NCBI GenBank assembly: GCA_022376925.1
Contig: JAIOJX010000005.1
Span: 89,935,001-89,999,000 of the forward strand
Origin: Tragulus kanchil
Taxonomy: Eukaryota; Chordata; Mammalia; Artiodactyla; Tragulidae
DNA: 64,000 nucleotides
Direction: 5' to 3'
Shown: positions 24,339-36,167 of the stretch, in pieces
Position numbering within the stretch: position 1 is the stretch's first letter
Layout: each line of letters opens with the position of its first letter
Notes under the pieces: model-generated
What the model saw: only the letters and a program-made list of their open reading frames with translations
What the model was told of the DNA's origin: nothing
The model's database searches: none
Translations under genes and position numbers: made by a program

Positions 24339-25775
24339 GAGTCCCAAAACTAACTCCTGTGATGATTCCTTGGAATGGTATAATGGACAAGGAAAAGGTG
24401 CCATAGTGTGGACCCGTGAATAGAAAGTTGATTCATCTGATTTACAATTTGCCTTTTGAATCAATATGGAAGAGAAAACCGTCCAAGTTGGTAGGACAGG
24501 GAGGAAAAGGAGGAATCTCAAATACATTTAGGAACTCTGAGTGCCAGTCTATATTACAGTTTGCCTCGACTTGATAATGCCTCATGTGTACAGTTATTGT
24601 CTTTTGTGGTGACCACATTGTTTCATAAACATTATCTATTGAAAACATATTGGTGAGAAGCATGTACTGTTATTTCCATTCCAGAAGGAAGTTGCTATAA
24701 AGTCTGCATGTAGCTCTTGGTATGGCAGTATATCAGTCCCAGATCCAAGAACATGTCTTTTTTTTTTTTTTGCCACACATAAATCTCTGCATGGTTGATA
24801 CAGTCCACAATATTATATAGGATTGCTACATGAGTTTTAATGGGAATATTTGACTATTTGGTACGATATCTGGCAGAGTGTCCAGTTGTTTTATCCTACT
24901 TCTAGTCACCTGTATGTGAAGTCATGAATCAACTAAGTAGATACTCCATTCTGTAAAACCCAGTCTTTATTTTCTTTTGTGCACCACTCTCTTATATTTG
25001 GGGGCAGCAGATGATCACTGGGTAGGCCAATAGTTTCTTTTCTTACATCTTTGAATCCTATTTGCTTCTTCACACCTTTGCCTCTTTAGTTGTCTCTTAA
25101 AAGAAATGTGTTGAAAGGGAACGCATATTCTTTGTATCTTGATCAGAGCACACCAGCAGAGCAAGCACACGTACGTCAATGGTTGCATCTTAGTGTAATG
25201 GTATTTTAGCACCATGGAGTGTGTATGCCAGCAGAGGGACTTTAGAATTCCTTTCTGTCCCTACAGTTATGGAACCGGGGACTCAGGAGGGATGAGGGAC
25301 TTGTTTAAGGTCTTACAGTTACTTGTAGCAAAGTTGGGAGAAGAGCTATTTTGTTGGTTTGCATTATCTCCCCTTTGGGACACATGAAGTATGATTCTGA
25401 TAAACATTAAATTACAAGGATTCATTGAAATGTTCCAAGGATACAATTATCTAGAGTATGTTGTGTTTGGCTCTAAAACAGTGAGACTTGATTTTCATAG
25501 ATACATAGGAGAATTTGCTCCATCACTTGGTGGATGTGTTATGCCAACCTTTTGGGAATAGTTATTAAACTATCAGTTAATAGAGGGTGAGGGAAACTGT
25601 AATTATCCAGATAGTTTAGAAGGAAAGTAGTAACAAAAAGCATATTTATTATTTATCTTCAGTAATAAATATATTTGAACCGAGCCTATTATTTGAGAAA
25701 CCATTCACATTTATTATGAGCCACTGTGCTCAGCTTCTTGGTTTAGAGGGCTCACTGTCATTGCTACCCCAGTAA

Positions 25776-25980
25776 GGGCTTCCCTGATGGCTTAGAGGGT
25801 AAAGAATATGCCCACAATGTGGGATTCTCAGGCTTGATCCCTGGTTCAGGAAGACCCCCTGAAGAAGGGAAATGGCTGCCTACTCGTTTCCTTGCCAGGA
25901 GAATTCCATGGACAGAGGAGCCTGGTGGACCATGGTCCATGGAGTTGCAAAGAGTTGGACTGAGTGATTGTTTGACTTCA
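25776..25980 (+). mobile_element. Bov-tA-type SINE
   Basis: GGGCTTCCCTGATGGCTTAG head and terminal TTGGACTGAGTGATTG. Flanking CTACCCCAGTAA on the left and CTACCCTAATA (seen after the second copy) suggest the target-site duplication. The first copy is cut at its right edge by the junction of duplication G. Second copy at 26878-27082. Confidence 0.88.
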
Positions 25981-26877
25981 CTACCAGTTGTTTTATCCTA
26001 CTTCTAGTCACCTGTATGTGAAGTCATGAATCAACTAAGTAGATACTCCATTCTGTAAAACCCAGTCTTTATTTTCTTTTGTGCACCACTCTCTTATATT
26101 TGGGGGCAGCAGATGATCACTGGGTAGGCCAATAGTTTCTTTTCTTACATCTTTGAATCCTATTTGCTTCTTCACACCTTTGCCTCTTTAGTTGTCTCTT
26201 AAAAGAAATGTGTTGAAAGGGAACGCATATTCTTTGTATCTTGATCAGAGCACACCAGCAGAGCAAGCACACGTACGTCAATGGTTGCATCTTAGTGTAA
26301 TGGTATTTTAGCACCATGGAGTGTGTATGCCAGCAGAGGGACTTTAGAATTCCTTTCTGTCCCTACAGTTATGGAACCGGGGACTCAGGAGGGATGAGGG
26401 ACTTGTTTAAGGTCTTACAGTTACTTGTAGCAAAGTTGGGAGAAGAGCTATTTTGTTGGTTTGCATTATCTCCCCTTTGGGACACATGAAGTATGATTCT
26501 GATAAACATTAAATTACAAGGATTCATTGAAATGTTCCAAGGATACAATTATCTAGAGTATGTTGTGTTTGGCTCTAAAACAGTGAGACTTGATTTTCAT
26601 AGATACATAGGAGAATTTGCTCCATCACTTGGTGGATGTGTTATGCCAACCTTTTGGGAATAGTTATTAAACTATCAGTTAATAGAGGGTGAGGGAAACT
26701 GTAATTATCCAGATAGTTTAGAAGGAAAGTAGTAACAAAAAGCATATTTATTATTTATCTTCAGTAATAAATATATTTGAACCGAGCCTATTATTTGAGA
26801 AACCATTCACATTTATTATGAGCCACTGTGCTCAGCTTCTTGGTTTAGAGGGCTCACTGTCATTGCTACCCCAGTAA

Positions 26878-27082
26878 GGGCTTCCCTGATGGCTTAGAGG
26901 GTAAAGAATATGCCCACAATGTGGGATTCTCAGGCTTGATCCCTGGTTCAGGAAGACCCCCTGAAGAAGGGAAATGGCTGCCTACTCGTTTCCTTGCCAG
27001 GAGAATTCCATGGACAGAGGAGCCTGGTGGACCATGGTCCATGGAGTTGCAAAGAGTTGGACTGAGTGATTGTTTCACTTCA
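26878..27082 (+). mobile_element. Bov-tA-type SINE, duplicate copy with true right flank
   Basis: Same element as at 25776-25980, in the right copy of duplication G. Here the SINE is followed by ACTACCCTAATAGAG, which looks like the genuine genomic flank. Confidence 0.88.
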
Positions 27083-27087
27083 CTACC

Positions 27088-27864
27088 CTAATAGAGTGGA
27101 AGACTCAACTCAACTGATGACTCCTCACTATCTTGAGAATCTAAAATTGGAGTAAAGCAGAGGGCCCATGAGCAATTGTTCCTGACCTTGACACTTTCAG
27201 TCCAGTTATATGCTTCATTTTCTTCCTCACACTGTGATGGATATTTTCTTTTTCATTGTTTGGTTGACTGGCTTACTTCCCCCACCCCATACTCCCAAAA
27301 TGGAAGCTTTGGGGAAGGGATCGTCTCACCCTCCTATCATCAGCATCTTTGACTGTTCCTGCCTGGGCTCTAAGGGGAATTCTGTACTATCTGCTCAGGC
27401 ATGAGCGATTGGCCGGGTAGACCGAGAGTGTGAGGTGTTGAACGTGAAATGGTAAACTCTGAGGATGGGAAAGAGAATCTCTATGCCTGACCTAGAAAGC
27501 ACTGTTCCACATGCTAACTGCTTGGTTTTAGACAAAATAGTGCCCCACCCTCACCCCCCGCCCACCTGCTTCCACAGCACCTGTACGTGTGTTGTAATCA
27601 TCAGTTTCCTTGTCTCTTTCTCTCATTGATGACATGAGGAGGGGAACCAAGTCCTTTCACCTCTACATCCCAGAAACCAAATGCGGTGACCAGTACAGTG
27701 AGTGAGGGAGCGTGTGAGTACATGAATAGTACTTAGCAGAAGTGCCTGAGAACAGAATGACCGACTGCTAAGTATCTTCTGAGGCTTGTTTGAAGAAATA
27801 GCTGCCTTCAGGAAAGTCCTGGCTGGCAGGTCAGGCTCTCTTTTTGTTAAGATGAGCTCTTTAT
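27088..27864. other. Non-coding; nothing recognised
   Basis: Single-copy, moderate GC. The 100-codon minus-strand frame at 27623-27925 has no motif I know and runs into the hAT-like repeat. Confidence 0.5.
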
Positions 27865-28355
27865 ATAGACTATCACTGTCTGACAAAAAGGTACAGGGAG
27901 CCACATATGTAATTTTTAATTCCAAATAGCCACATTTAAAGATTCTTTTAAAAAGTAAAATTCATTTTAGTATGTTTTGTTTAAGTGAACATATCCAAAT
28001 AGTCTCACTTTAGCATGAATCAATACATAAAATTATTATTGAGGTATTTCACATTGCCTTTTTTCATGCTGTCTTGAAATCCAGTGTGTATTTCTTATGT
28101 CAATGTGGGTGCTAAATTATCATCAGAAATACTTGCTCTGTCTTTTATTTCATAAAACTGAAAGACAAAAAGTAAATTCACATTTCTAAATTGTTCCAGC
28201 CTTTAAATATGTCCCAATATCTGAACTGAGAATGTTTTCAAATTTAAGTGTTTTAATTAAATTTAGAAATTCAATTCTGTAGTCATACTAGTACTATTTC
28301 AGTGCCAGTCACTAGGTATGACTGGTGGCTACTGTTTTGGCCATCCCAGATTGTA
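27865..28355. mobile_element. Non-autonomous hAT-like DNA element (tentative)
   Basis: Ends resemble inverted forms of each other: GGGAGCCACATATGTAATTT at the left and GTCACTAGGTATGACTGGTG / GGCTACTGTTTTGGCCATCC at the right. An AT-rich centre has AATTCCAAATAGCCACATTT. This is the 'gccacatgtggctagtggctac' MER pattern of mammals, strongly decayed. Confidence 0.5.
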
Positions 28356-28374
28356 AACTCTTCTCTTTCTGTTT

Positions 28375-28580
28375 TTATTAAATGATATTGAAGTACGGTC
28401 AATTTTCAATTTTGTATTAATTTCTGCTATACAGCGTAGTGACTCAGTTATTCATATATTCATTTCCATATTCTTTTTCATTATGGTTTTCATAGGATTT
28501 CAAATATAGTTCCCTGTGTTATTCAGTAAGACCTAGTTGTTTATGCTGTATATATAGTAGGGTAAATTCTTCTTAAATAA
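28375..28580 (-). mobile_element. Cattle-type L1 3' end, antisense
   Basis: TTTCTGCTATACAGCGTAGT, TTCAAATATAGTTCCCTGTG, then TAAGACCTAGTTG and GTATATATAGTAGGG are the reverse-strand L1 3' signature. Second, partial copy at 29537-29711 begins at the duplication H junction. Confidence 0.75.
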
Positions 28581-30667
28581 ACCTTTACTGTACGTCTTTC
28601 TTTATTTTCAAATATTCACCACCTTTTACCACCTCAGACCATTGCAGTTTTGGATTTCTGAGTGAATGTCTTTGTGGTCCTCTGGTCCCGCTTGCTCCTC
28701 CTATTAGGACCAGGACCAAAGAGCAGAAGTGGCTTGTCCGAAATGATTGTCCAGGATTCTTGTTGCCGGCTTCTTGCTCATTCCTACACCAGGCACTGCC
28801 AACTCCCACCTTTGAGTGAGATACAGTTCGGGGGCAGTGCCTGTGGGGATCATCCCCACAACCAGGGGTCCCTTTCTCTCTGACGGCCAGCATGTGCCTG
28901 ATGGAGCGATCCCCAGGAAGCCGTCCCCAGCCGCCTGCCCCCCCCACCCATGGGAGGTGGCAGAAGCAGCTGGCGGCTTGGACCCGCTGGCTGCCTCCAG
29001 GCTGACGTCATGCTGGTGAGCTGGACAGACAGCCTGCTCCAGGGACGGAGGGCAGACTGAGTGCTAAGGCAGATGGAACCAGGGCCAGCGCTCGTGTGTC
29101 CAAAGGCACCACCCACTCCAAGGAGTGTGGAAAGGACCACCAATCCCTCAGTGTGATTTAGTCGCTGCCTTTTTTTTTCCCATGTGTCTCATCTGAAAAT
29201 GAAGAATCATCTGTGATTGTGAGTTCAGCATTTCCTAAGGTGCCTTTTTGTCATTTCTAACCATTGACAGCTTTAGTGCCTGTTTTCTTTCTTGTGCCCC
29301 ACGTTGTTCAGAGCCCGCTCAAGATCTCTTGACATCATCTTTATCTAGGGTGCCAAAATTAATGCAGTGCTGATAGATCCATTTTTCTTGCTGAAGGAAA
29401 AATATTTTGACTCTTTCTTATGGTTGAGGCTGCTCTGCTTCTGAACAAAGCTGAGGTGGGTGCTGCACGAAATAATTCTCCTCCCATCAAAACATGCACG
29501 TTCCTTGTTATCAAGAGCCGGGGCAGGGCTGGGAAGTCAATTTTGTATTAATTTCTGCTATACAGCGTAGTGACTCAGTTATTCATATATTCATTTCCAT
29601 ATTCTTTTTCATTATGGTTTTCATAGGATTTCAAATATAGTTCCCTGTGTTATTCAGTAAGACCTAGTTGTTTATGCTGTATATATAGTAGGGTAAATTC
29701 TTCTTAAATAAACCTTTACTGTACGTCTTTCTTTATTTTCAAATATTCACCACCTTTTACCACCTCAGACCATTGCAGTTTTGGATTTCTGAGTGAATGT
29801 CTTTGTGGTCCTCTGGTCCCGCTTGCTCCTCCTATTAGGACCAGGACCAAAGAGCAGAAGTGGCTTGTCCGAAATGATTGTCCAGGATTCTTGTTGCCGG
29901 CTTCTTGCTCATTCCTACACCAGGCACTGCCAACTCCCACCTTTGAGTGAGATACAGTTCGGGGGCAGTGCCTGTGGGGATCATCCCCACAACCAGGGGT
30001 CCCTTTCTCTCTGACGGCCAGCATGTGCCTGATGGAGCGATCCCCAGGAAGCCGTCCCCAGCCGCCTGCCCCCACCACCCATGGGAGGTGGCAGAAGCAG
30101 CTGGCAGCTTGGACCAGCTGGCTGGCTCCAGGCTGAGGTCATGCTGGTGAGCTGGACAGACAGCCTGCTCCAGGGACGGAGGGCAGACTGAGTGCTAAGG
30201 CAGATGGAACCAGGGCCAGCGCTCGTGTGTCCAAAGGCACCACCCACTCCAAGGAGTGTGGAAAGGACCACCAATCCCTCAGTGTGATTTAGTCGCTGCC
30301 TTTTTTTTTCCCATGTGTCTCATCTGAAAATGAAGAATCATCTGTGATTGTGAGTTCAGCATTTCCTAAGGTGCCTTTTTGTCATTTCTAACCATTGACA
30401 GCTTTAGTGCCTGTTTTCTTTCTTGTGCCCCACGTTGTTCAGAGCCCGCTCAAGATCTCTTGACATCATCTTTATCTAGGGTGCCAAAATTAATGCAGTG
30501 CTGATAGATCCATTTTTCTTGCTGAAGGAAAAATATTTTGACTCTTTCTTATGGTTGAGGCTGCTCTGCTTCTGAAAAAAGCTGAAGTGGGTGCTGCACG
30601 AAATAATTCTCCTCCCATCAAAACATGCACGTTCCTTGTTATCAAGAGCCGGGGGCAGGGCTGGGAA
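28406..30667 (+). repeat. Direct duplication H (copies abut, most diverged)
   Basis: Copies at 28406-29536 and 29537-30667, offset about 1131. This pair has clustered substitutions around 28936-29006 versus 30067-30137 and two more near 29450 versus 30580, besides a G-run length change. The left edge lies in an L1 3' fragment. Confidence 0.95.
28581..29535. other. GC-richer non-coding block (duplicated in H)
   Basis: 28640-29150 is GC-richer, with overlapping 67-120 codon frames on both strands, none with a recognisable domain. CpG content is modest, so it is not a clear CpG island. The second copy is at 29712-30667. Confidence 0.45.
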
Positions 30668-31233
30668 GGTGCAGCCTCCCTGGTGACTGGCAGCCTTGCT
30701 CTCTTGTGGGTTTTTTTTTCCGTTCCCATCCCTCATTCTTCTGTCTATTACCCACCCTTGGCTTCTCCACATCACTTGATCCTGTTTTTCAAAAATACAC
30801 TTTGAAACTATTGTAGCTTCAAGATCACCAAGTGACAGTATAACCTCCACAGAAATCTAATACACTGTTTGTCAGCTCAGCTCAGCAGTATGGAGACACA
30901 GTATAAACTGACAACCAAGAGTAGTCTAGCTATTAATTGACTGAAGAATAGTCAAAGCTTGTCCTGGAATCCTGGCAAGGTGTTTGCCAAAACTGGGGAG
31001 AGAAGAATTCCCTGTCGGGCGTAAAATGTCCAGTGTATTGATTTGGCTTTGCTTTCATTGGCATGTTTAGTCACAGTGTTTTGATTCCTGCATTAGAATT
31101 TATTTGTGGGTACAGCCGTAACTCCAGATGCCAAATTGGAAAGTGAGTTTGACTTTTTTGTACTAGTTTTACACTCTAATAAAGCAGGGAGAAGAAGGAC
31201 TCTTCATGAAGCATGTCACTTCTGTTAAGAAAT
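30668..31233. other. Non-coding; nothing recognised
   Basis: Single-copy sequence between duplication H and the CHR-like SINE. No exon or named repeat seen. Confidence 0.5.
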
Positions 31234-31241
31234 CAGGGATT

Positions 31242-31544
31242 TTATTTTATTTTATTTTGGGGGGGGCGGGTTGGGGAGGGACAGGGGCAGGCGGGCCACT
31301 TCTATTGGTCTTTCATTTATCTGTTTTCATTTATCTTTGTTCTTTGGCCCGTGTGGGCCTCCCATTGCAGTGGCCTCTGTTGTCGCAGAGCACCGGCTCT
31401 GGGCGCATGCGCCCCAGAGCTCCGGCTCGGTAATTGGACACATTGGTCCAGCCGCTCCGTGGCATGTGGGATCTTCAGGGATCGAACCGGTGCCCCTTGC
31501 ACTGCAAGGTGGTGTCCTTACCCACTGGACCACCAGGGAAGCCC
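31242..31544 (-). mobile_element. CHR-like SINE, GC-rich recent-looking copy
   Basis: T-rich (TTTTA)n tail, then GGGGGGGCGGG and the family body with GCGCATGCGCCCCAGAGC. A short deletion removes CCAGGCC before GGGATCGAACC. CAGGGATT at 31234-31241 and 31545-31552 is a probable target-site duplication. Confidence 0.85.
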
Positions 31545-31552
31545 CAGGGATT

Positions 31553-34439
31553 ATTTTGAATAAGATTACAATGAAATTTTAATAGGAGGAGTCACTAGTT
31601 GACATAACTTCTGTAAGCAAAGGTACACACCAGGGAGAGTTCAGGACTCCTTGCTGCAGCATACCAGATTTCAAATTTCAAGCTGTGCTCTTCCAGGCTG
31701 CCTTCCAGAGGAAGGCTGGGAAAGTCGAGAACATGGGGCTCTAGGACATGATTCCTTCCATTCAGCCAGGTTACTTCGCTCTCAGGCTTTTTCTCAGTAC
31801 CTTTCCTGTAGGGTTTATTCAAGGAAAGTTTTCTGTAGCTACCAAAAGTTTGAAAGACCACTCTTTAACTTTATTTCAAAAGGCTTATTTAGGAATTCTT
31901 ATACCTAGAATTTTTGTAAAACCAGAACGACTTTCTTTTTATTTTCCTCAAAGAAGTTGTTCCTTAACTTTCTGTAGCTTCAGCATTTCCCACATAGGCC
32001 ACACTATCCGTTGCAAGTCTTGTTCCTTACACCCTCCTGGCCAACGTCAGGGAGCAAACCTAGAGAAGTTACCCAGTGGATCTTGTGTTGCTGCTTCAGG
32101 TCGGGGGCTTACTCTGAGGGTGTTGCTGCATCTCCTCCTCTTTGTTGTCAGAGACCCGCCACTCTGCTCCGAGACCTACTCTTATACCAGCTGCAAAATT
32201 TTACTTGGAAGATTTGTATTAATGTGGTCATCACCCAGAAGAGAACAGTCTCTTGAGACTGAAGTGGGAAAGTTTTATAAAACTTCAGCCAAAGAATTAA
32301 GGTCTTAATGGTTCGTTTCTTGGTTGTTTCATCTAGTTTAAGGGTGTGCTTTCTAAAATTATTGGCAGAACTGTGAATTTCGTTTGGGAGGAATAAAGGT
32401 TAAATTTGTGGCAATCTTGAGTACACATGCCTTTGGATTGAGAATAAGTATACCAGGAGCCTGAGAGTTACCTGTCAGGATGTGTGCTAGGTAGGAAGAA
32501 AGGGCCTAAGACTTTAGTGACATTACCATCAAAACCTAGGACTCACAGGACTTCTTTTTTTGTCTGCTTTGCTGTTTAAAGTTCTAGTTTACAAATGGTG
32601 AACAAAAGCCCATGTTTTCTGTAAGAAAGAGAATCTAAATGAGCCATGTCTTAGAGGGTTTTTTTGGTGGGACCACCACTTACTGCAAAATCCACTGTAA
32701 CAAAACTTTATTCATTTTATGTCAGCATAAAAGTTGTGACAGATTCTCAACTTCTGTACATTTGGGGAAAGCAAAGGATTATTCCAGAAAGAAATATGTC
32801 AAAAATATACCTGGGCCTGTTTTCCTAATCTCCATCTATGCTTTTTCTAATAGAGATCAGTAGGATAGTAGTTTTGCCAGCCTTAGTTAGACACAGAAGT
32901 TACCTTGGTCAGATGTGTTTATAGGCTGGTATTAAAGTATCATTAATATCTATAAAGGAAGAAAAAAAGGGATGATCCTGGAGCCAGTAGGAAATCGGCC
33001 AGTTTTTTAGCTGGCTGTCCTCTTCAGCTTGCTGAAAACAAGGATAGGAAATTGTATGAATGTTCTTCAAAAGTCCAGGATGATTTATATCAGGAACAAG
33101 CATACAAAAATTTAATTTTTTATTTTTTTTTCTGCCCCACCTATTACTATTACAATAGAAAATTCTTCTGATAGAAAAACACTTATTTTTCTTATGAAGA
33201 TCCAAATATAGTTTATCACTCTGGGCTCTGAGTCATATTTCATCCCCTACCTTCCTCCCAACTCCGGCTTTTTGTCAGACGATGGTTTCATAGGCAGTAG
33301 GGAGACTTCTAGCAACTCTCCCTTCATGTATAGTTTCTGTGGGAAAGCAAGCACACAAGTGTCCGCAAGCCATCAGAAATGGTGGTTTTCACATGGCTCG
33401 CAACGAGGCCGTCCACTCCAGTCCACTCGTAGTAGAAGGTCATGGCCGTGGTCCTCCTTTGCTCTCCATTGTCTGTTGCTGCTCAGCGGCAGATACAAAG
33501 CCTCTACTAGGGAAGAATGAAGAAAGCCCTTGATCTCCAAATCAGAAATGCAGTGAGCAGTCAATGGCAGGAACTCACACTTGGGGTTCTTAATGAAGCA
33601 GGTGGGACAAAGGCTCCAGGGACTTCCAACCAAGTCCTTGCACAACACCTCTGGACTGCGTGTTCTGGCCTCCACACATCTGAACAGTCCTGAAAACTGA
33701 AGCTTGGCGTGCTGGAGTTCACAGGGTGGCAAAGAGTCGGACATAGCTTGGTGACCTAACAACAACAACCTGCAAACTTACACTGATGTCTGATGTCTAA
33801 AATCAAAGACTGAATATTAGAAACATGCATACTATGTCTTTTCAGTGAAGCACCATTTTTTTTTTTTTGTCTTTCCTGCTCATTTTCTTGGTGAATGTAA
33901 GGTTTCTTACCAGGGCCTGAAATGGTTCAGGTCCAGTCTGACATTTCAGCCACGTCTTGGGCACTGTGTGTGTGGGTATATGAATGATTCCTGACTTAGC
34001 GAATCTCTTCCAGTGCATGCATCCTAGCAGAAGATAGCCCAGCAGGCCTTGAGCCCTGCTGCTGCTTCACTTCACATCATGAATATTCAGAAGCTGCAGT
34101 CATTGAGGACTCAGGTGGCAAAAATAGTTAAGGTGATTGAAGTGCACGTGAACACCGAGTCCACGTTTCTGTGACCCCTGCCTGCAGCACGGATTTTCTC
34201 TGACCCTTGACCTCTGGAGAGGAGAGTCCTGGGGAAGCCCTCTGAATCAGGCATCTGTTCCATATACCAACATGCTCACGGCTTGCTGTATGATGTGTTG
34301 TAATCAGCATGTTGTTTTTAAAAGACAACAGGCTCTTCTGTGAATCCTCCCCCACAAAATGCATTTAGGCTGATCATTGAGCATAAAGGGCACACTGTTG
34401 AGATAAGCAATGCATGCATTGTTCTCCCCACCATGCTGT
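31553..34439. other. Non-coding upstream of ANK3; nothing firm
   Basis: Almost repeat-free single-copy DNA, apart from the SINE scrap at 33708 and a T run at 33858-33870. The 186-codon frame at 31748-32308 (+) shows no motif and no composition suggesting coding. Conserved regulatory DNA or an alternative ANK3 first exon could be hidden here, but I see no direct sign. Confidence 0.45.
33708..33770 (+). mobile_element. Bov-tA 3'-end scrap
   Basis: CAGGGTGGCAAAGAGTCGGA followed by CATAGCTTGGTGACC and (AAC)n. This is the terminal 'caaagagttggacatgactgag' part of a ruminant SINE or BovB 3' end without the head. Confidence 0.6.
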
Positions 34440-35066
34440 CAGGATCTCCACAGCAAAATCGAGTGTCTTTTGTAAAATCTTATTTTATATATTTTGTCAC
34501 CATCAGCAGTCCCCCCTGGAGTAGGAACTGCTCCATTCTATTATGGGTTAAATTGTGCTCTGTGCAGACCTAGTGGTGATGTATAAATTGCAGCCCTGTC
34601 TTTTTTCGAAGGATTCTAAAATCGGGTTTCAGAATTAGTGCTGGATTTTTGCTCCTGCATGTGTGGTGACTCTTGATTTTTTCTCTTCGGAGAAGCATCC
34701 TTTGCAGCGTTCCCCCTTCTGAGGAATCACTTAGACACTTCCAGCTGGTGGCCGGGGATACAGCCATAATACAGCTTCCTCTGTCCCAGCTGTCTTTTTT
34801 CACTACGGTAAATGCATTACGATGGCTGCACTCTCGTGTAAAGGTTCAGGTACAGGGAAGTGTAGGATGAAGTCTGGAAACCGTTATTGGGGTTTTTAAA
34901 GCTTCAGCTCCTCCAGCATCTTGGCATTTTGAATGTCTTCCTGCTTTGAGCCCAAAGCTTCTCTCCAGTGATTGGAATGCTGCTGAAAACCTGATTAAAG
35001 GTGCCTGAGAAGATCACCTTCTACCAGGAAGCCCGGCGTGCTTGAGAGAATCTTTTTCAATGCATT
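34440..35066 (+). promoter_or_regulatory. ANK3 first-exon 5' UTR / proximal flank (limits unresolved)
   Basis: This is the repeat-poor stretch directly before the ANK3 ATG and must hold the 5' UTR of this isoform, or a splice acceptor if the UTR is split. It is not a CpG island and I see no convincing TATA box at a defined spacing. The last 48 bases (from 35019) are also present in the duplicated segment I, so the copy at 36120 carries a piece of the UTR as well. Confidence 0.4.
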
Positions 35067-35122
35067 ATGGCTCATGCGGCCTCACAATTAAAGAAAAACC
35101 GGGATTTAGAAATCAATGCTGA
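35060..35122 (+). other. Overlapping out-of-frame upstream ORF at the ANK3 start
   Basis: An ATG seven bases before the ANK3 start opens a 20-codon frame (MHYGSCGLT...) that runs into the ANK3 coding region in the +1 frame and stops at TGA. Its context is weak (T at -3, C at +4), whereas the ANK3 ATG is strong, so leaky scanning would favour ANK3. A second tiny upstream frame, MLLKT, begins at about 34978. Whether these are transcribed depends on the unmapped transcription start. Any regulatory role is inference. Confidence 0.45.
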
Positions 35123-35180
35123 AGAAGAGACTGAGAAAAAAAGGAAACACCGCAAACGGTCCCGGGATCGGAAGAAAAAG
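35067..35180 (+). CDS. ANK3: ANK3 (ankyrin-G) first coding exon, partial gene
   Basis: Ankyrin-G is a membrane-skeleton adaptor. It links ion channels and cell-adhesion proteins to spectrin at axon initial segments, nodes of Ranvier and lateral epithelial membranes. The ATG opens 38 codons, MAHAASQLKKNRD followed by an acidic patch (EEE) and a K/R-rich stretch ending DRKKK. I recognise this as the N-terminus of the long ANK3 isoform, just before the ankyrin-repeat domain. The frame stays open to AAG and then GTAGCT, a phase-0 donor at 35181, which fits the known protein continuing with SDANASYL from the next exon. The start has A at -3 and G at +4. No ankyrin-repeat exon is in the window. ANK3 uses several alternative first exons and this is one of them. 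A frameshifted near-copy lies 1.1 kb downstream. Confidence 0.9.
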
Positions 35181-35186
35181 GTAGCT
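35181..35186 (+). other. ANK3: Splice donor of ANK3 first coding exon
   Basis: The coding frame ends AAAAAG and is followed by GTAGCT. The invariant GT is present and the exonic AAG is typical, but +3 to +6 (AGCT) match the consensus less well than AAGT. Phase 0 agrees with the known ANK3 protein, in which a serine opens the next exon. Confidence 0.75.
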
Positions 35187-36167
35187 ATGAATGCACATAT
35201 CTTGCCTGGATCCTTTATGCTTTAATCTCATCTTGGCATCTGGGAGAAGCATTCGGGGCTATTTTTACATGCCGTGTAGAGTGTAAACTGGGTGTGTAAG
35301 TTGGGTGTGTAAATTGGGCACAGATGATAGAAGCCCTGTGGTAGACCATGGGTGGAGGGGATAGGCAAGGCAGGGGGAGGTTTTTATCCTGTGTGGGGGG
35401 CATTGCAGTGCCGATGCGGAAGGCTTGCACTTGACATGGGCATGCTTCCATGACTCGGGAAGGTGTTGCAAGGGAATTCACAGTCGTTTCTTTCCTGCCT
35501 GGTCAAGGTTAAATGCACTGCGGTGACTTAGAGTTGAGAACCAGAGAACCAGTCTTTGTACTTCTTATAGTTCTGCCTCGTGGAAAAGGAGCATGTGTGC
35601 ATTTCTCAGGCAAACCTGTGACCTTAAAGACATAGCAGTAAAGTCATTTCCTGCCTCGCTTTTTTGGCTTCTTTCCTTCTGCCCCTTGGTTCTGTAAGGT
35701 ACTTCTAGGTAGGCTGGGCAAGAGAAATAAGCTGCTGGAATTTTAACTCTCTTTTGTTAAATACGGTTACAAGCAGAGAGGGTTGTCTTTCTGTCCTGGC
35801 TGAGGGTGATCACCCTGAACGCAGGAATTCTTGTGACTAGGCAGGGACTTGTAGCCTTTGGCACTGATTGCCTTAGATCAAAGCATGGCCATTGATTCCC
35901 CGCGCCCCCCAGGTCCCCCGCCACTGATATTCTAATGCAGGGGAGCAAATAGGAGGAATATTCTAGGTCAGCGGTGTTTTATTGCAGCCTGAGAGTTTGG
36001 TGACTGTGCCCTTAAATATGACTCCTAGATTCCAGAGAGTGAAACCTCCAAAGCACTTTTTCTCCCATGACAGTTTTTGAAAATTGGCTGAAACTCTGGC
36101 CAACCCCAGACCAAGGCAATTCTACCAGGAAGCCCGGCGTGCTTGAGAGAATCTTTTTCAATGCATT

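Larger units (their letters stand above)
22911..25158 (+). repeat. Direct duplication F
   Basis: Copies at 22911-24022 and 24045-25158, offset 1134-1136. The 22-bp junction repeats a piece of nearby sequence (ATGTGTTGAAAGGAACG). Each copy has one CHR-like SINE. The end of this unit overlaps duplication G, so about 270 bp occurs three times (from 23748, 24882 and 25984). Confidence 0.95.
24882..27087 (+). repeat. Direct duplication G (overlaps F)
   Basis: Copies at 24882-25984 and 25984-27087 have an offset of 1102 and abut. The first copy ends at the edge of a Bov-tA SINE. One substitution (TTTGACTTC versus TTTCACTTC) is visible near the end. Confidence 0.95.

Noticed and set aside
22914..24527. 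Paired 159-residue minus-strand frames as paralogous proteins
   Set aside because: Much of each frame is translated CHR-like SINE; the pair exists only because of duplication F.
31748..32308. 186-codon plus-strand frame as a novel gene
   Set aside because: Long for this window, but with no recognisable domain, no splice or promoter context, and competing frames on both strands.
33100..33205. Poly-T and A-rich tracts as regulatory or telomeric sequence
   Set aside because: They are simple low-complexity runs without telomere repeats or a clear regulatory arrangement.
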